This document shows, in pieces, positions 34,174 to 43,501 of a stretch of 64,000 nt of DNA. A program made the position numbers and the translations under genes. The notes beneath the pieces are model-generated. The model did no database searches. It was given only the letters and a program-made list of their open reading frames with translations, and had not been told where the DNA came from. Origin of the DNA: Pseudomonadales bacterium (GTDB lineage: Bacteria > Pseudomonadota > Gammaproteobacteria > Pseudomonadales > Azotimanducaceae); NCBI GenBank assembly GCA_022822135.1, contig JAJECH010000033.1, positions 124,001-188,000 on the forward strand, read 5' to 3'. The first letter of the stretch is position 1. Each line of letters starts with the position of its first letter.

Positions 34174-35511
34174 ATGCCCGACGAAAAACCCGTCTTGAGG
34201 ACTCTATTGACACGTCGCGAACGCGGTATACACGAGTTTTTCTTTAGCGATCCCGAACGCGCAGATTGGGAGACGTGGCATCGAATTGCTCATCCCAAGT
34301 CTCGACGCGGATTTCTAACTGGATTAAGCGCGATGACTGGCGCGCTCGGAGTGCACATTGCGTTTTCGGAACTGATGCCAAGAGGCTTGATTCCGGCGGT
34401 ATATGCCAACGCGAGCGAACCATTTGAGATCGAAGGCAAAGACGGTTTAGTCTTGCTCAACGATCGTCCGTTGAATGCCGAAACTATGCCACACCTGCTG
34501 AATGACAACGTTACGCCGACCAATCGACTCTTTATTCGAAACAATGGATTACCGCCCGCTGAGACTAATCCTTCAAGCTGGACCCTCACCATCGGAGGCG
34601 AGTCGGTGGGTGCTACTCGACGCTACACGCTGCCGGAACTGAAGCAGAAATTCGAGCACGTTTCACGACAAATTACCTTAGAGTGTGGCGGTAACGGAAG
34701 AGCCGAATTTGATCCGCCTGTTAGTGGTAATCAGTGGACGCTCGGCGCGGTCGGATGTCCGGTTTGGGACGGCATGCGTTTGCGGGACCTTTTATTAGAT
34801 ATCGGCAAAAGAGACAACGCCGTCTTTCTTGCCTATCACGCTAAGGACCGTCACGCCAGCGGCGATCCAACTCGCGAACCGATTTCGCGGGGGGTTCATA
34901 TTTCAAAAGCCATGGACCCAGATTCGATGTTGGTATGGGGGATGAACGGAGCCGATATGCATCCCATGAATGGTCACCCGCTCCGGTTGGTGTTTGGCGG
35001 CCAACCCGGTTCGACATCAGGGAAGTGGTTAACAGGTTTAGCGCTACGTGATCGCCTACATGACGGTCCCAAGATGGCTCCACCTGCGTATCACGTACCC
35101 TGTGAACCCGTCGCACCGGGCAGTCAGGTTGCCTACGAAGATATGTGCATGCTTGATTCAATGCCGGTTAAATCATTGATTACAAGTCCGGCGTCAGGGA
35201 TGCAGCACGAATCGAAGCAACGCTTACCCATTCACGGGCACGCATGGGCTGGTGCACAAGGCGTTAACTCAGTGCAACTTTCGATTGACTACGGTACGAC
35301 TTGGTTGGATACGGAACTACAACCACCCGTCAATCGGTTCGCGTGGCAACATTTCGATTACTCCGTCTCATTCCCAAAATCTGGTTACTACGAAGTTTGG
35401 GCTAGGGCTATTGATTCAGACGGCGATTCGCAGCCGATGCTTGTACCGGGTTGGAACCCCAAAGGTTACGGCAACAACGCATGTCATCGTATCGCGGTTT
35501 ATGCGGTCTAA
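34174..35511 (+). CDS. Sulfite dehydrogenase-like molybdopterin oxidoreductase (SoxC-like)
   Basis: A 445-residue enzyme of the sulfite oxidase family. A twin-arginine-type leader (SRRGFLTGLSAMTGALGVHI) implies export in folded form with its molybdenum cofactor. The Mo-ligating Cys lies in ITLECGGNGRAEF. The N-terminal molybdopterin domain is followed by a dimerisation domain (VQLSIDYGTTWLDTELQ, YYEVWARAIDSDGDSQP). The next gene encodes a small c-type cytochrome overlapping by 11 bases, as in SoxCD or SorAB pairs, so oxidation of sulfite or another sulfur compound with transfer to cytochrome c is likely. No other sox genes are in the window. Confidence 0.85.
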   Translation: MPDEKPVLRTLLTRRERGIHEFFFSDPERADWETWHRIAHPKSRRGFLTGLSAMTGALGVHIAFSELMPRGLIPAVYANASEPFEIEGKDGLVLLNDRPLNAETMPHLLNDNVTPTNRLFIRNNGLPPAETNPSSWTLTIGGESVGATRRYTLPELKQKFEHVSRQITLECGGNGRAEFDPPVSGNQWTLGAVGCPVWDGMRLRDLLLDIGKRDNAVFLAYHAKDRHASGDPTREPISRGVHISKAMDPDSMLVWGMNGADMHPMNGHPLRLVFGGQPGSTSGKWLTGLALRDRLHDGPKMAPPAYHVPCEPVAPGSQVAYEDMCMLDSMPVKSLITSPASGMQHESKQRLPIHGHAWAGAQGVNSVQLSIDYGTTWLDTELQPPVNRFAWQHFDYSVSFPKSGYYEVWARAIDSDGDSQPMLVPGWNPKGYGNNACHRIAVYAV

Positions 35512-35872
35512 AACGCGATTTCTCGTCTTCGTTTGGCTCGTTCTCATTGCGCCAGCTTCTCAAACTGAAGATCAAGCGCTCGCGACCGATCCAGTTCTAG
35601 TTAAAGACTCAGAGGAAAACTGGAAATTAGTACGGGCTCACTGCACAGCCTGCCACTCTACTCTAATTCTCAAAAACCTTCGTTTATCACGCGGTGCTTG
35701 GCAGGATGTCATTAAGCGAATGCAAACCGACGAAGGAATGTGGGAGCTAGGGGAGACTGAACCGAAGATACTCGACTACCTGGAGACGTACTTTGGTCCG
35801 GATACGGAATCTTCGTCTAGACCAGGTCGTCGCGCCCCAATTACGCCACGAAACCAATCGCCGCGCAAGTGA
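35501..35872 (+). CDS. Small c-type cytochrome partner of the SoxC-like enzyme
   Basis: A 123-residue exported cytochrome with a signal peptide (RFLVFVWLVLIAPASQ) and one haem site, CTACHST; the Met in IKRMQTDEGMWEL may be the sixth ligand. I start it at the ATG at 35501, which lies inside the last codons of the SoxC-like gene and puts the signal peptide at the N-terminus. The frame is open further upstream, but that part is out-of-frame sequence of the preceding gene. It should accept electrons from the molybdoenzyme. The C-terminal tail is basic and proline-rich. Confidence 0.85.
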   Translation: MRSKTRFLVFVWLVLIAPASQTEDQALATDPVLVKDSEENWKLVRAHCTACHSTLILKNLRLSRGAWQDVIKRMQTDEGMWELGETEPKILDYLETYFGPDTESSSRPGRRAPITPRNQSPRK

Positions 35873-35916
35873 TCCGTATTGCGTCGCGCGTGCGACGACT
35901 ATGCGGAATTCAGATG

Positions 35917-37011
35917 CTAATCCGAGTCAGGCAAAGGAACGTCCTTTCGCACGCCTTCTAACGTCGCAAATACGCCCTCTCTGATGTCCAACTGCCCGTG
36001 TAGCAGTGAGTCCTGCACTAATCCCGTCATGACGAAGACATTTTGTGCCATCCAGACCCGCCCAAACACAGCTGGACCGTCGATGAAGATGTCTTGAATC
36101 GGCGTTACGTCGTCTTCTAGGTGCACTTCACCTTCGACTCCGTTTTCAGTCTCGCGAAAGGTCGTAAACCACTCCTGCTCACCATAGTTAGTCTGTGCAC
36201 GAATATGCCACGTACCCAAGATATCGCACTCCTCAGTCACGAACCCGAAACTTGTGAAGTTCTCCAGTAACGCCCAACAAACCGGAGGCACAATGTGTTC
36301 CAGCATTGTGGCGTAGACCTGCCCATGCGGAGTTTGCGTAATCGTGCGCATGATCGTACCGTCATCATCGCAATCCCTAGCCAACTGCGCCAAACCGCGG
36401 AAACTCTTTAAGTACTCTGTCGTAGATTGCTGCCGTTCAGCTGTGCCGTAGTAAATCTCCGCCGGACTAAGTCCTGCATTTTCAAATCGTTCAGTCGGAT
36501 CGGACAGTACGGCTGGGAATATCTCGTATTGCCCGTTCTGGTGCTCCATCCAGTGTTCTATCATCTCATCATCAGTGACAACTTTCTCTCCTTGCTCAGT
36601 TTCAAGCGATCTGGCAATGAGACCCGCAAGGTTCCCCGTCTGTCGACGAACGTTTTCAGCGATCTGAAAAAAAGCGCTTTGTCGCGCACGGAGTTCCGTC
36701 GCTTCGAGTATTTCAGTCTGCTTCGCCGAATTGAGGTTCGTCTGTTTAAGTGCTTCAGTATTCGACGCAAGCTCCCGCTGTTGAATGAACAAACCGATCA
36801 CCAACCACAAAAACGCGAGAGGCGCGAAGAACCCCTCTAAGAATCCCCCAATCGCATCTGCACTTTGATCAACGAATGACATCCAACCGTCAAGGAAAAC
36901 GATGTAGACAAGTCCGCCGAAGATCCACACCGTTGTGAGGGAAATCCCTAAGCCAAGCAGCCATCTGCGATCCGGCAATTTCGTCTCTGAACTGTCTTTT
37001 TCGTCATTCAC
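35917..37011 (-). CDS. Membrane protein with coiled coil, unknown function
   Basis: A 364-residue protein I do not recognise beyond a general architecture. Two transmembrane segments lie near the N-terminus (LLGLGISLTTVWIFGGLVYI and FFAPLAFLWLVIGLFIQQ), then a helical, probably coiled-coil stretch (RELASNTEALKQTNLNSAKQ) and a soluble C-terminal domain of about 230 residues. Similar two-TM plus coiled-coil heads occur in uncharacterised and some phage-defence-associated proteins, but I see no catalytic motif. It follows the SDR gene after a 65-base gap on the same strand. Confidence 0.7.
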   Translation of the reverse strand: MNDEKDSSETKLPDRRWLLGLGISLTTVWIFGGLVYIVFLDGWMSFVDQSADAIGGFLEGFFAPLAFLWLVIGLFIQQRELASNTEALKQTNLNSAKQTEILEATELRARQSAFFQIAENVRRQTGNLAGLIARSLETEQGEKVVTDDEMIEHWMEHQNGQYEIFPAVLSDPTERFENAGLSPAEIYYGTAERQQSTTEYLKSFRGLAQLARDCDDDGTIMRTITQTPHGQVYATMLEHIVPPVCWALLENFTSFGFVTEECDILGTWHIRAQTNYGEQEWFTTFRETENGVEGEVHLEDDVTPIQDIFIDGPAVFGRVWMAQNVFVMTGLVQDSLLHGQLDIREGVFATLEGVRKDVPLPDSD

Positions 37012-37076
37012 GATAATGACTCAACGATGTTCGCTGAAGTGACGGCGAATTCGCATCCGCGGAGATTCAGAATGGC

Positions 37077-37961
37077 TCAGGTTCTCGGTCTCGGTTGCCT
37101 TCGCTCTCGCGGTTTCGCGCCGGTCATATCCATGAGCGTGTCAATGTGCGGTACCAAATCTTCGTACGTCGCACCCGCGCCTAGGGACACCCCGCGGTTT
37201 ACCACAATTTCGCTTCGCGAATAGTTGCCGCCACTCGCATGAATGACGCAGCCATTTGGCGCACCTTCGCTACACATGAATAGCACCGCCGGGCTGACAA
37301 GCGATGGACTCCGGTTGGGATCTGGATCCGAAATGTCTTCGTCACGACCCGGCACAGTATTCGTCATTCGCGTTGCCGCACCTGGTCCTAAGCAGTTCAC
37401 GTGAACGTTTCGGGGACCGCCTTCTAACGCGAGTACATTAGCTAGCCCCAACATACCCATCTTCGCCGCACCATAGTTCGATTGACCGTAGTTACCAAAT
37501 ATCCCGGACCCCGAACTCGTGAAGACGATCCGACCGTATCGTTGGTCGTACATATGAGGCCACGCCGCATGGGTTACGTACGCTGTACCCGTCAAGTGCA
37601 CCTGCATGACCAAATCGAAGTCATCAAGCGATACCTTCTTGAACGTCTTGTCGCGAAGAATCCCAGCGTTGTTAACCAATATATCGATACGGCCGAAATT
37701 AGAAATCGCATCGTCGATGATGCTCTTCGCGCCGTCTCGATCGGCGACAGACGCTTTATTAGCGACCGCTTCACCGCCTAGCTCGTTGATCTCCGCGACA
37801 ACTTGATCGGCCATATCGCCTGCGCCATCTCCGGAAACGCTCCCACCGAGATCGTTGACCACCACTTTGGCACCGCGTTTTGCGAATTCAATGGCGTGAG
37901 AGCGACCAATTCCGCCGCCTGCGCCAGTAATAACCGCAACTTTGCCTTCAAATTCCGACAT
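37077..37961 (-). CDS. Short-chain dehydrogenase, (3R)-hydroxyacyl-CoA dehydrogenase-like
   Basis: A 294-residue SDR with the NAD(P)-binding TGAGGGIGRSHA, the structural LVNNAGILRD, the catalytic Ser in FTSSGSG and the Tyr/Lys pair in YGAAKMG. The sequence resembles the dehydrogenase part of peroxisomal multifunctional enzyme 2, which acts on 3-hydroxyacyl-CoA. The C-terminal tail beyond about residue 240 is longer than a minimal SDR and basic. It diverges from the DUF1932 oxidoreductase gene across about 110 bases. Confidence 0.85.
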   Translation of the reverse strand: MSEFEGKVAVITGAGGGIGRSHAIEFAKRGAKVVVNDLGGSVSGDGAGDMADQVVAEINELGGEAVANKASVADRDGAKSIIDDAISNFGRIDILVNNAGILRDKTFKKVSLDDFDLVMQVHLTGTAYVTHAAWPHMYDQRYGRIVFTSSGSGIFGNYGQSNYGAAKMGMLGLANVLALEGGPRNVHVNCLGPGAATRMTNTVPGRDEDISDPDPNRSPSLVSPAVLFMCSEGAPNGCVIHASGGNYSRSEIVVNRGVSLGAGATYEDLVPHIDTLMDMTGAKPRERRQPRPRT

Positions 37962-38070
37962 GCTTCCTCCTGTTCTTAACCCATTTATGTTAATCGCCCA
38001 AGGTGTGCGCTAATTCGTCAATTTCCTGAGGCTTATCGTTGTTGACTGAGATTATGAATTTGAGCCGCCC

Positions 38071-38898
38071 ATGTCTAGCATCCTGATCCTGCACCCGGGC
38101 GAAATGGGTTCGTCTTTGGGAGCGTGTCTTCGCAGTAACCAGCACGATGTTGGTTGGGTTTCTCAGTCTCGCTCACCCGCGACGCGCAAACGTGCTGAAG
38201 CTGACGCATTTATCGAATACACCAACCTTCCGCTTGCATTGGAGAACGCCAATGTTGTGATATCCATTTGCCCTCCCGAATTCGCAGAGGCAACCGCAGA
38301 ATCCGTTATCGAACTGGATTTCAAAGGAATTTATGTCGATGCGAATGCAACCTCACCAATGACGGCGGGGCAAATCGCAACCTTGGTTGGTGAGAATTAC
38401 GTCGACGGTAGCATCATTGGACCGCCGGCAAGACGAGCTGGCGCGACGCGTATGTATCTGTCTGGTGCGAGAGCATCGTCTATTCGAGACCTCTTTGACG
38501 GAACGTTCGCAAGTCCGACCGATCTAGGTTCTGTCGCTACTGCGGCTTCCGCGTTAAAAATGTGTTACGCAGCCTATACCAAAGGTACATCCGCATTGCT
38601 GCTCAACATACGTGCACTAGCCGCGGCTAACGATGTCACAGACGCTTTGTTAGCCGAGTGGTCGATATCGCAACCTGAATTGCACGCACGTAGCGAACGA
38701 ACGGGACCTTCAGTAAGTCGAAAAGCGTGGCGATTTGCTGCAGAAATGCGCGAAATCGCAAGCACTTTCGCAGCAAACGGATTACCCAATGGCTTCCATG
38801 AAGGTGCCGCGCAGGTCTACGAACGCCTATCGGAATTCAAGGATGCGCCACCCACCGCTACCGTAGACCTGGTGGCTAAACTGCTAAAGAACGCGTGA
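38071..38898 (+). CDS. NAD(P)-dependent oxidoreductase with DUF1932 domain
   Basis: A 275-residue protein of the 6-phosphogluconate/hydroxyisobutyrate dehydrogenase superfamily. The Rossmann motif is ILHPGEMGSSLGACL, and the central YVDANATSPMTAGQIA and DGSIIGPPAR are typical. The C-terminal helical half (ALKMCYAAYTKGTSALLLNI) matches the DUF1932 domain. It should oxidise or reduce a small hydroxy acid; the substrate is unknown. It converges with the serine hydrolase gene with one base between the stops. Confidence 0.85.
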   Translation: MSSILILHPGEMGSSLGACLRSNQHDVGWVSQSRSPATRKRAEADAFIEYTNLPLALENANVVISICPPEFAEATAESVIELDFKGIYVDANATSPMTAGQIATLVGENYVDGSIIGPPARRAGATRMYLSGARASSIRDLFDGTFASPTDLGSVATAASALKMCYAAYTKGTSALLLNIRALAAANDVTDALLAEWSISQPELHARSERTGPSVSRKAWRFAAEMREIASTFAANGLPNGFHEGAAQVYERLSEFKDAPPTATVDLVAKLLKNA

Positions 38899-38899
38899 T

Positions 38900-40204
38900 C
38901 TATTCGTATACGAGTGCGCTCCGAACGGTACGATGTAGATCGCGGGAGAGTGGCACGCCACCTCCCATACGCTGAATCATGCCGACCACGATAAGGTCTT
39001 CGACAGGATCAATCCAAAACACCGTTCCTGCCGCACCTCCCCAGTTGTATTCACCATGCGAGCGACCTGCCGTCGACGGGCCGGTATTCACGCCGAAACC
39101 TAGTCCGAATCCGAAATTCCGTGCACCAGACCCCAACATCGCGCCAGGATCTTCCCCGGTTCTACCTTCAGCATGGATCGCCTCATCTAAATGATTACGC
39201 CGCATCTCTTCAACGGTTTCAGCCTTGAGAATGCGTACGCCATTAAGCTCTCCTCCGTTCGCGACAGCTCGAGCGAACGTCATGTAGTCGTGCGCCGTGG
39301 AGACGAGGCCACCACCACCAGAGAAAAACGTGACATCGCGATATGACTCAAAACTCTGCGGACCAGACTGAATGAGATGGTTCATTGACCGGCTCCAACT
39401 ATGGTTCGGCAGGAACCGATCGAATTTATCTTCCGGTACACCAAAGAACGTGTCTTCCATCCCTAACGGACCGAAGATGTTTTCCTGGAGATACACGTCA
39501 AACGTCTTCCCGCTCAAGCGCTCAATCAACAGTCCTTGAACATCAACCGCAATGCTGTACTGCCAGCGTGTAGCGGGTTCGTGCATCAGTGGAATATCAG
39601 CAACCTTCTTTGCGAATTCCTCTAAGTCCTTCGAACCAAGTACGTTTTCATTTCTAATGCGCTGATCAACTGGGTGGCCAGTAAATACGTAACCGAACCC
39701 CGCCGTGTGCGTGAGCAGGTTGCGGATTGTGATCGGATTTTTAGGCGGAGTGGGGTCACCTTCTGGATTGTGAACTTTTAAATCGGCGAACTCCGGAATG
39801 TACTTATCGAGTCGGTCGTCTAATTCAAACTTACCTTGTTCGTGGAGTTGCATTAATGCGACGCCGGTGATGGGTTTTGTCATTGAATAGATTCGAAACA
39901 GGTCGTCTTCCTTGACCGGTCGTTCATCCTCAAGACCTCGATTACCCACGGCTTTCGTATAGACCACTTCGTTCTGATAAGACACCGACACGACGATGCC
40001 TGCGACACTTCCTTCCTCAACATACTTGGCCATCATTTCATCGACGGCTGATAACGCTGCTTTATCAATGGAAACGCTTGTTTTACCGTGCCAAGTCGGC
40101 TCCGACGAGGTCGCCTCATCTGTACCTGCTGGTTGCGCCAAGAGCGCAACGCTGGCAAGAAGCAACACGACGTGCGCAAACCAGCGAAATGCATTCATGT
40201 CCAT
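38900..40204 (-). CDS. Exported beta-lactamase-family serine hydrolase
   Basis: A penicillin-binding-protein-like hydrolase of about 434 residues (class C beta-lactamase/esterase group). The nucleophile motif SxxK is in YSMTKPITGVALMQL, a Tyr equivalent is in WQYSIAVDVQG, and the third-motif region is NWGGAAGTVFWIDP. It probably acts on ester or peptide substrates rather than antibiotics. I start it at the ATG at 40204 because GGGAG lies 6 bases upstream. The result is a signal peptide (MDMNAFRWFAHVVLLLASVA), so it is periplasmic. Confidence 0.88.
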   Translation of the reverse strand: MDMNAFRWFAHVVLLLASVALLAQPAGTDEATSSEPTWHGKTSVSIDKAALSAVDEMMAKYVEEGSVAGIVVSVSYQNEVVYTKAVGNRGLEDERPVKEDDLFRIYSMTKPITGVALMQLHEQGKFELDDRLDKYIPEFADLKVHNPEGDPTPPKNPITIRNLLTHTAGFGYVFTGHPVDQRIRNENVLGSKDLEEFAKKVADIPLMHEPATRWQYSIAVDVQGLLIERLSGKTFDVYLQENIFGPLGMEDTFFGVPEDKFDRFLPNHSWSRSMNHLIQSGPQSFESYRDVTFFSGGGGLVSTAHDYMTFARAVANGGELNGVRILKAETVEEMRRNHLDEAIHAEGRTGEDPGAMLGSGARNFGFGLGFGVNTGPSTAGRSHGEYNWGGAAGTVFWIDPVEDLIVVGMIQRMGGGVPLSRDLHRTVRSALVYE

Positions 40205-40297
40205 CACGACTCCCAATATCACCGACAGCTAGAATTGCCGAATTAAACGTATGCCAGACGCGCATAAGCACATGAGCGGCTCAGCCTCTGGTAACCC

Positions 40298-41302
40298 TTG
40301 ATTCGGACGATTCACTTGACTAACTCTCTGCGCCATGACTGGCAAAAAAACGAGGTGCTCGCCTTGTTCGAGCGGCCATTCAGTGACCTAATGTTTGAGG
40401 CGCAGTCCATGCACCGGGAGCATTTCGATCCTAATAAGGTTCAACTGAGCACCCTTCTCAGCATCAAGACCGGCGGATGCCCTGAAGACTGTAAATACTG
40501 TCCTCAGAGCGTTCATTTTGACACCGGATTGGACGTGCATGGTCTACTTCCAATGGAAGATGTCGTCCAAGCCGCGCGCAACGCCAAAGCGGATGGTGCC
40601 TCACGTTTTTGTATGGGTGCCGCCTGGCGTAGTCCAACAGGACGGCAGGTAGAGCAGGTTGCCGAACTCGTTCGCGCCGTGAACGATGAAGGACTTGAGA
40701 CTTGTGTAACACTCGGTATGTTGAGCGACGACAAGGCTCAATGTCTTGCTGATGCGGGATTAGCGTACTACAACCACAACCTTGACACCTCGCCTGAGTA
40801 CTACGGCGACATCATTACGACACGCACGTATCAGGATCGTCTGGACACGCTTTCCGCAGTCCGCGATGCCGGCATCAACGTGTGTTGTGGCGGGATTGTG
40901 GGGATGGGTGAGTCACGCGAAGACCGTGCAGGACTACTCCAACAACTCGCGAATCTTCCTCAACATCCCGAATCCGTACCCATCAATATGCTCGTACGGG
41001 TCGAAGGCACCCCACTAAGCGAATCAGAAGGAATTTCGAGCATTGAATTCGTCCGTACGGTTTGCGTTGCACGGATTCTCATGCCTCGATCTTTTGTCAG
41101 ACTATCTGCCGGTCGCACCGAAATGAGTGACGAAGCTCAAGCACTCTGCTATCTCGCTGGCGCAAATTCGATATTCTGCGGGGAACGGTTGCTTACCACA
41201 CCAAACCCGGAGAACGAAGAAGACAAAGTGCTATTCGACCAGCTCGGCATCGAGCCGCTCGATATAGCGACCGAAGAAGCACCGATTCGTGCTGTACTTT
41301 GA
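40298..41302 (+). CDS. bioB: Biotin synthase
   Basis: A radical-SAM enzyme that inserts sulfur into dethiobiotin. The 4Fe-4S motif C-x3-C-x2-C is in [13 protein letters not shown]. The 2Fe-2S ligands are also seen: Cys in [10 protein letters not shown], Cys in [10 protein letters not shown], Cys in [13 protein letters not shown] and Arg in RLSAGR. The start is uncertain between TTG at 40298 and TTG at 40316 ([10 protein letters not shown]), the second resembling the usual N-terminus better. No other bio genes are adjacent. Its 3' end overlaps a MaoC-type gene by 14 bases. Confidence 0.95.
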   Translation: MIRTIHLTNSLRHDWQKNEVLALFERPFSDLMFEAQSMHREHFDPNKVQLSTLLSIKTGGCPEDCKYCPQSVHFDTGLDVHGLLPMEDVVQAARNAKADGASRFCMGAAWRSPTGRQVEQVAELVRAVNDEGLETCVTLGMLSDDKAQCLADAGLAYYNHNLDTSPEYYGDIITTRTYQDRLDTLSAVRDAGINVCCGGIVGMGESREDRAGLLQQLANLPQHPESVPINMLVRVEGTPLSESEGISSIEFVRTVCVARILMPRSFVRLSAGRTEMSDEAQALCYLAGANSIFCGERLLTTPNPENEEDKVLFDQLGIEPLDIATEEAPIRAVL

Positions 41303-41744
41303 CGATATCGAAATTGGGTATCGCAGCAAAGTAGGGACCTATACGCTTACCGAGACAGAAGTCGTCGAGTTTGCGTCAAGATGGGACCCGCAACCATTCC
41401 ACATTGATAAAGAAGCCGCGACAAATTCGATTTTTGGCGGATTAACGGCTTCATCGCTGCACTTATTTGCAATCTGCACTCGATTGTTCTTCGATCATGA
41501 AGACCATATTCAGATTCTCGCGATGCTCGGTAAGGAAGCGATCCGCATTCCTAACCCTGCTAGACCTGGCGACTTACTAACCTATACCACGGAGTGTATT
41601 AAGAAAAAGCCCTCATCGTCGCGACCCGACCGCGGCGTGATTACTTTGAGCGATACGCTAGCGAATCAACGTAATGAGCAAGTCCTGACACAGCAAGTCG
41701 CACTGCTGGTGGCAAGACAATCAACTGGCAAAACCGAACCATAA
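41289..41744 (+). CDS. MaoC-like hot-dog dehydratase
   Basis: A 151-residue protein with the MaoC/enoyl-CoA hydratase-2 hot-dog fold: [20 protein letters not shown], the hydratase-type [12 protein letters not shown] containing the catalytic His, and [13 protein letters not shown]. It likely acts on acyl-CoA or acyl-ACP thioesters. The GTG start lies within the last 14 bases of bioB, an unusual but tight coupling. The following 290 bases to the PhyH–HEAT gene hold no gene I can support; an inverted repeat TTAGCG/CGCTAA is at 41910–41934. Confidence 0.85.
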   Translation: MLYFDDIEIGYRSKVGTYTLTETEVVEFASRWDPQPFHIDKEAATNSIFGGLTASSLHLFAICTRLFFDHEDHIQILAMLGKEAIRIPNPARPGDLLTYTTECIKKKPSSSRPDRGVITLSDTLANQRNEQVLTQQVALLVARQSTGKTEP

Positions 41745-42031
41745 CGTCAGTCTCGAAAGACGCCAGGCTCAGCAGGTCATTTGAAATCGGACGAGAAATC
41801 TGGTGCCTCTCGCATCGGCTTCCGTATAACAAAAGCACGGCGTACTTTCCTCTCGATCGATAGTTAATGAGCTTCTGAAAGAACCAGAGTCGAATTCTTG
41901 GAGAATCAGTTAGCGTTCTGTCGCCTTACGCTAATAGACTAAGCAAAACGGTCGACCTTCAAAAGTTTGAGTGTTCTCAGCTACCGCTACTTACCCATAT
42001 AGTGTCGTACTTGAGGCAAAGCGATTTGTTA

Positions 42032-43501
42032 TCAAAACGGACGTTGATTGTCGGTATGAGCGCACCAACGTGAAGTACGAAGAAACGGCAATAGCTCCGA
42101 TAACGCCGACTTCGTTCCAATCCGTTCAAGTGCTTCCGCAGCATAACCACTAACATATCGATTCGTGTCATACAAGGCAGTGCCCAACGATGGCACGCAC
42201 CTTGATTTCAGCGCAGAACCAGTACGCGACGTCGATCGCATGAGCGATAGCGCCGCATCGAACCTTACCTCAGACGCGGAGTCCTCCAAAGCCGTCAACA
42301 TGCCTGATATACCCTCTTGTGCCGGTTGGAGTAGGCCAAGCGCTTCGATCGCCGCTACTCTCACATGGACTTCGTCGTCCTGCAATGCTTGAACCAAGCC
42401 TTGAGTCGCGGCTTTATCTCCGATTTCCCCTAACGCGAATGCTGCGTGTTTTCGAGCACGGTCGACACCGTGTTGGAGCACATCCAACAATCCTCGAACC
42501 GCTGGTCGACCGATGTGCACCAAACCGTGTGCAGCATTTCGAGCAACTGCATCGTCCCGCCACAACATGCCGTTATCCGCGTAGCGTCGTTTCTCGTTGT
42601 ATCCATTTGGATTGGATTGCAGCGCGTCAAGGAGCGGCGCCACCGCGGATTCTCCCATCTCAGCCCATTCGTATCCCGCACGAATGCCTCGCCATTCATC
42701 CGTAGCGCCGAGATCGTCAATTGAGGGGACTGCGTCGTGAACCTTGGTTGCTTCAGGCATCGAATTTGATCCGACTAACCAATCCCAAACGCTTCGCCAA
42801 ACGGGCGAAAGATCAGGCTTAACGGCTCGCTTCGGAGCAAGCCACGGACCTCGGTCCATCGGTTCAGGCTGCCGCAGACGTGTGAACTCGAACTTGAACA
42901 TGTATCGATTCAGTTCTGTTTGATTGAGCATCTTGCGGTGCCAAATGTCGTAATGAATCAATACGAGACTTCCAGAATTACCGCTGATTGACGCGGGTAG
43001 GCAGTAGTCCTTGGGTTGCTGGTTCAGATGTTGACTGCCCCGCATGACTGCCGTTGGACCCTTTTTCACAGGGGTACTTTGAGGGAAATACATGATCATG
43101 ACCCACCACGGACGGTGGTTGCGAACACGACGAACATAACCCCAATAACTGTCCTTATGGAATCCCTGTTCCGGGCTCCCGGGCGGATTCGAATGCAGCG
43201 CTCGATGCGGGTGCATGCTGTAGTCCTTTCCAAGAACCGTTTGAAGCGCTCCTTTTACGACCGGGTCCTCGAACAGTTCGCCCAGCTCAGGTACGAGCGG
43301 TAGCAGGTTGTTACCGAAATGACCATACGATTGACTAATCTGATCGAACCGCTCAAATATCAAGCGGTGATAGGACGCTGGCAATGACGACTGCAGCGGG
43401 AGGTAGCCTGCTGAAATGAAATGCCTTAGCTGCTCGTCGGTGAGCGGAATAGGTTCGGATTGCGCGTTGTGTTCGCGCGCGTCGATCGGATAAGTTCGCA
43501 T
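42032..43501 (-). CDS. PhyH-type dioxygenase fused to HEAT repeats
   Basis: A 489-residue fusion. Residues ~20–230 are a phytanoyl-CoA dioxygenase-type Fe(II)/2-oxoglutarate domain with HxD in GFHKDSYWGY and a distal His in HYDIWHRKML. Residues ~285–480 form HEAT/PBS-lyase-type repeats, e.g. VHIGRPAVRGLLDVLQHG, HAAFALGEIGDKAATQGLVQ and VRVAAIEALGLLQPAQEG. HEAT repeats usually bind proteins, so the dioxygenase may hydroxylate a protein partner, though this is inference. It is coupled to the upstream PhyH gene through a TGATG stop/start overlap and is the third gene of a kinase–PhyH–PhyH/HEAT operon. Confidence 0.85.
   Translation of the reverse strand: MRTYPIDAREHNAQSEPIPLTDEQLRHFISAGYLPLQSSLPASYHRLIFERFDQISQSYGHFGNNLLPLVPELGELFEDPVVKGALQTVLGKDYSMHPHRALHSNPPGSPEQGFHKDSYWGYVRRVRNHRPWWVMIMYFPQSTPVKKGPTAVMRGSQHLNQQPKDYCLPASISGNSGSLVLIHYDIWHRKMLNQTELNRYMFKFEFTRLRQPEPMDRGPWLAPKRAVKPDLSPVWRSVWDWLVGSNSMPEATKVHDAVPSIDDLGATDEWRGIRAGYEWAEMGESAVAPLLDALQSNPNGYNEKRRYADNGMLWRDDAVARNAAHGLVHIGRPAVRGLLDVLQHGVDRARKHAAFALGEIGDKAATQGLVQALQDDEVHVRVAAIEALGLLQPAQEGISGMLTALEDSASEVRFDAALSLMRSTSRTGSALKSRCVPSLGTALYDTNRYVSGYAAEALERIGTKSALSELLPFLRTSRWCAHTDNQRPF

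Noticed and set aside
35252-35500. 5' extension of the cytochrome c reading frame into the SoxC-like gene
   Set aside because: The frame is open there by chance; the sequence is out of frame with a real gene, and the signal peptide and haem motif belong to the ATG at 35501.
38900-40204. Antibiotic resistance gene
   Set aside because: The serine hydrolase has SxxK and PBP-like fold features, but class C-type esterases are common and nothing ties it to beta-lactam hydrolysis.
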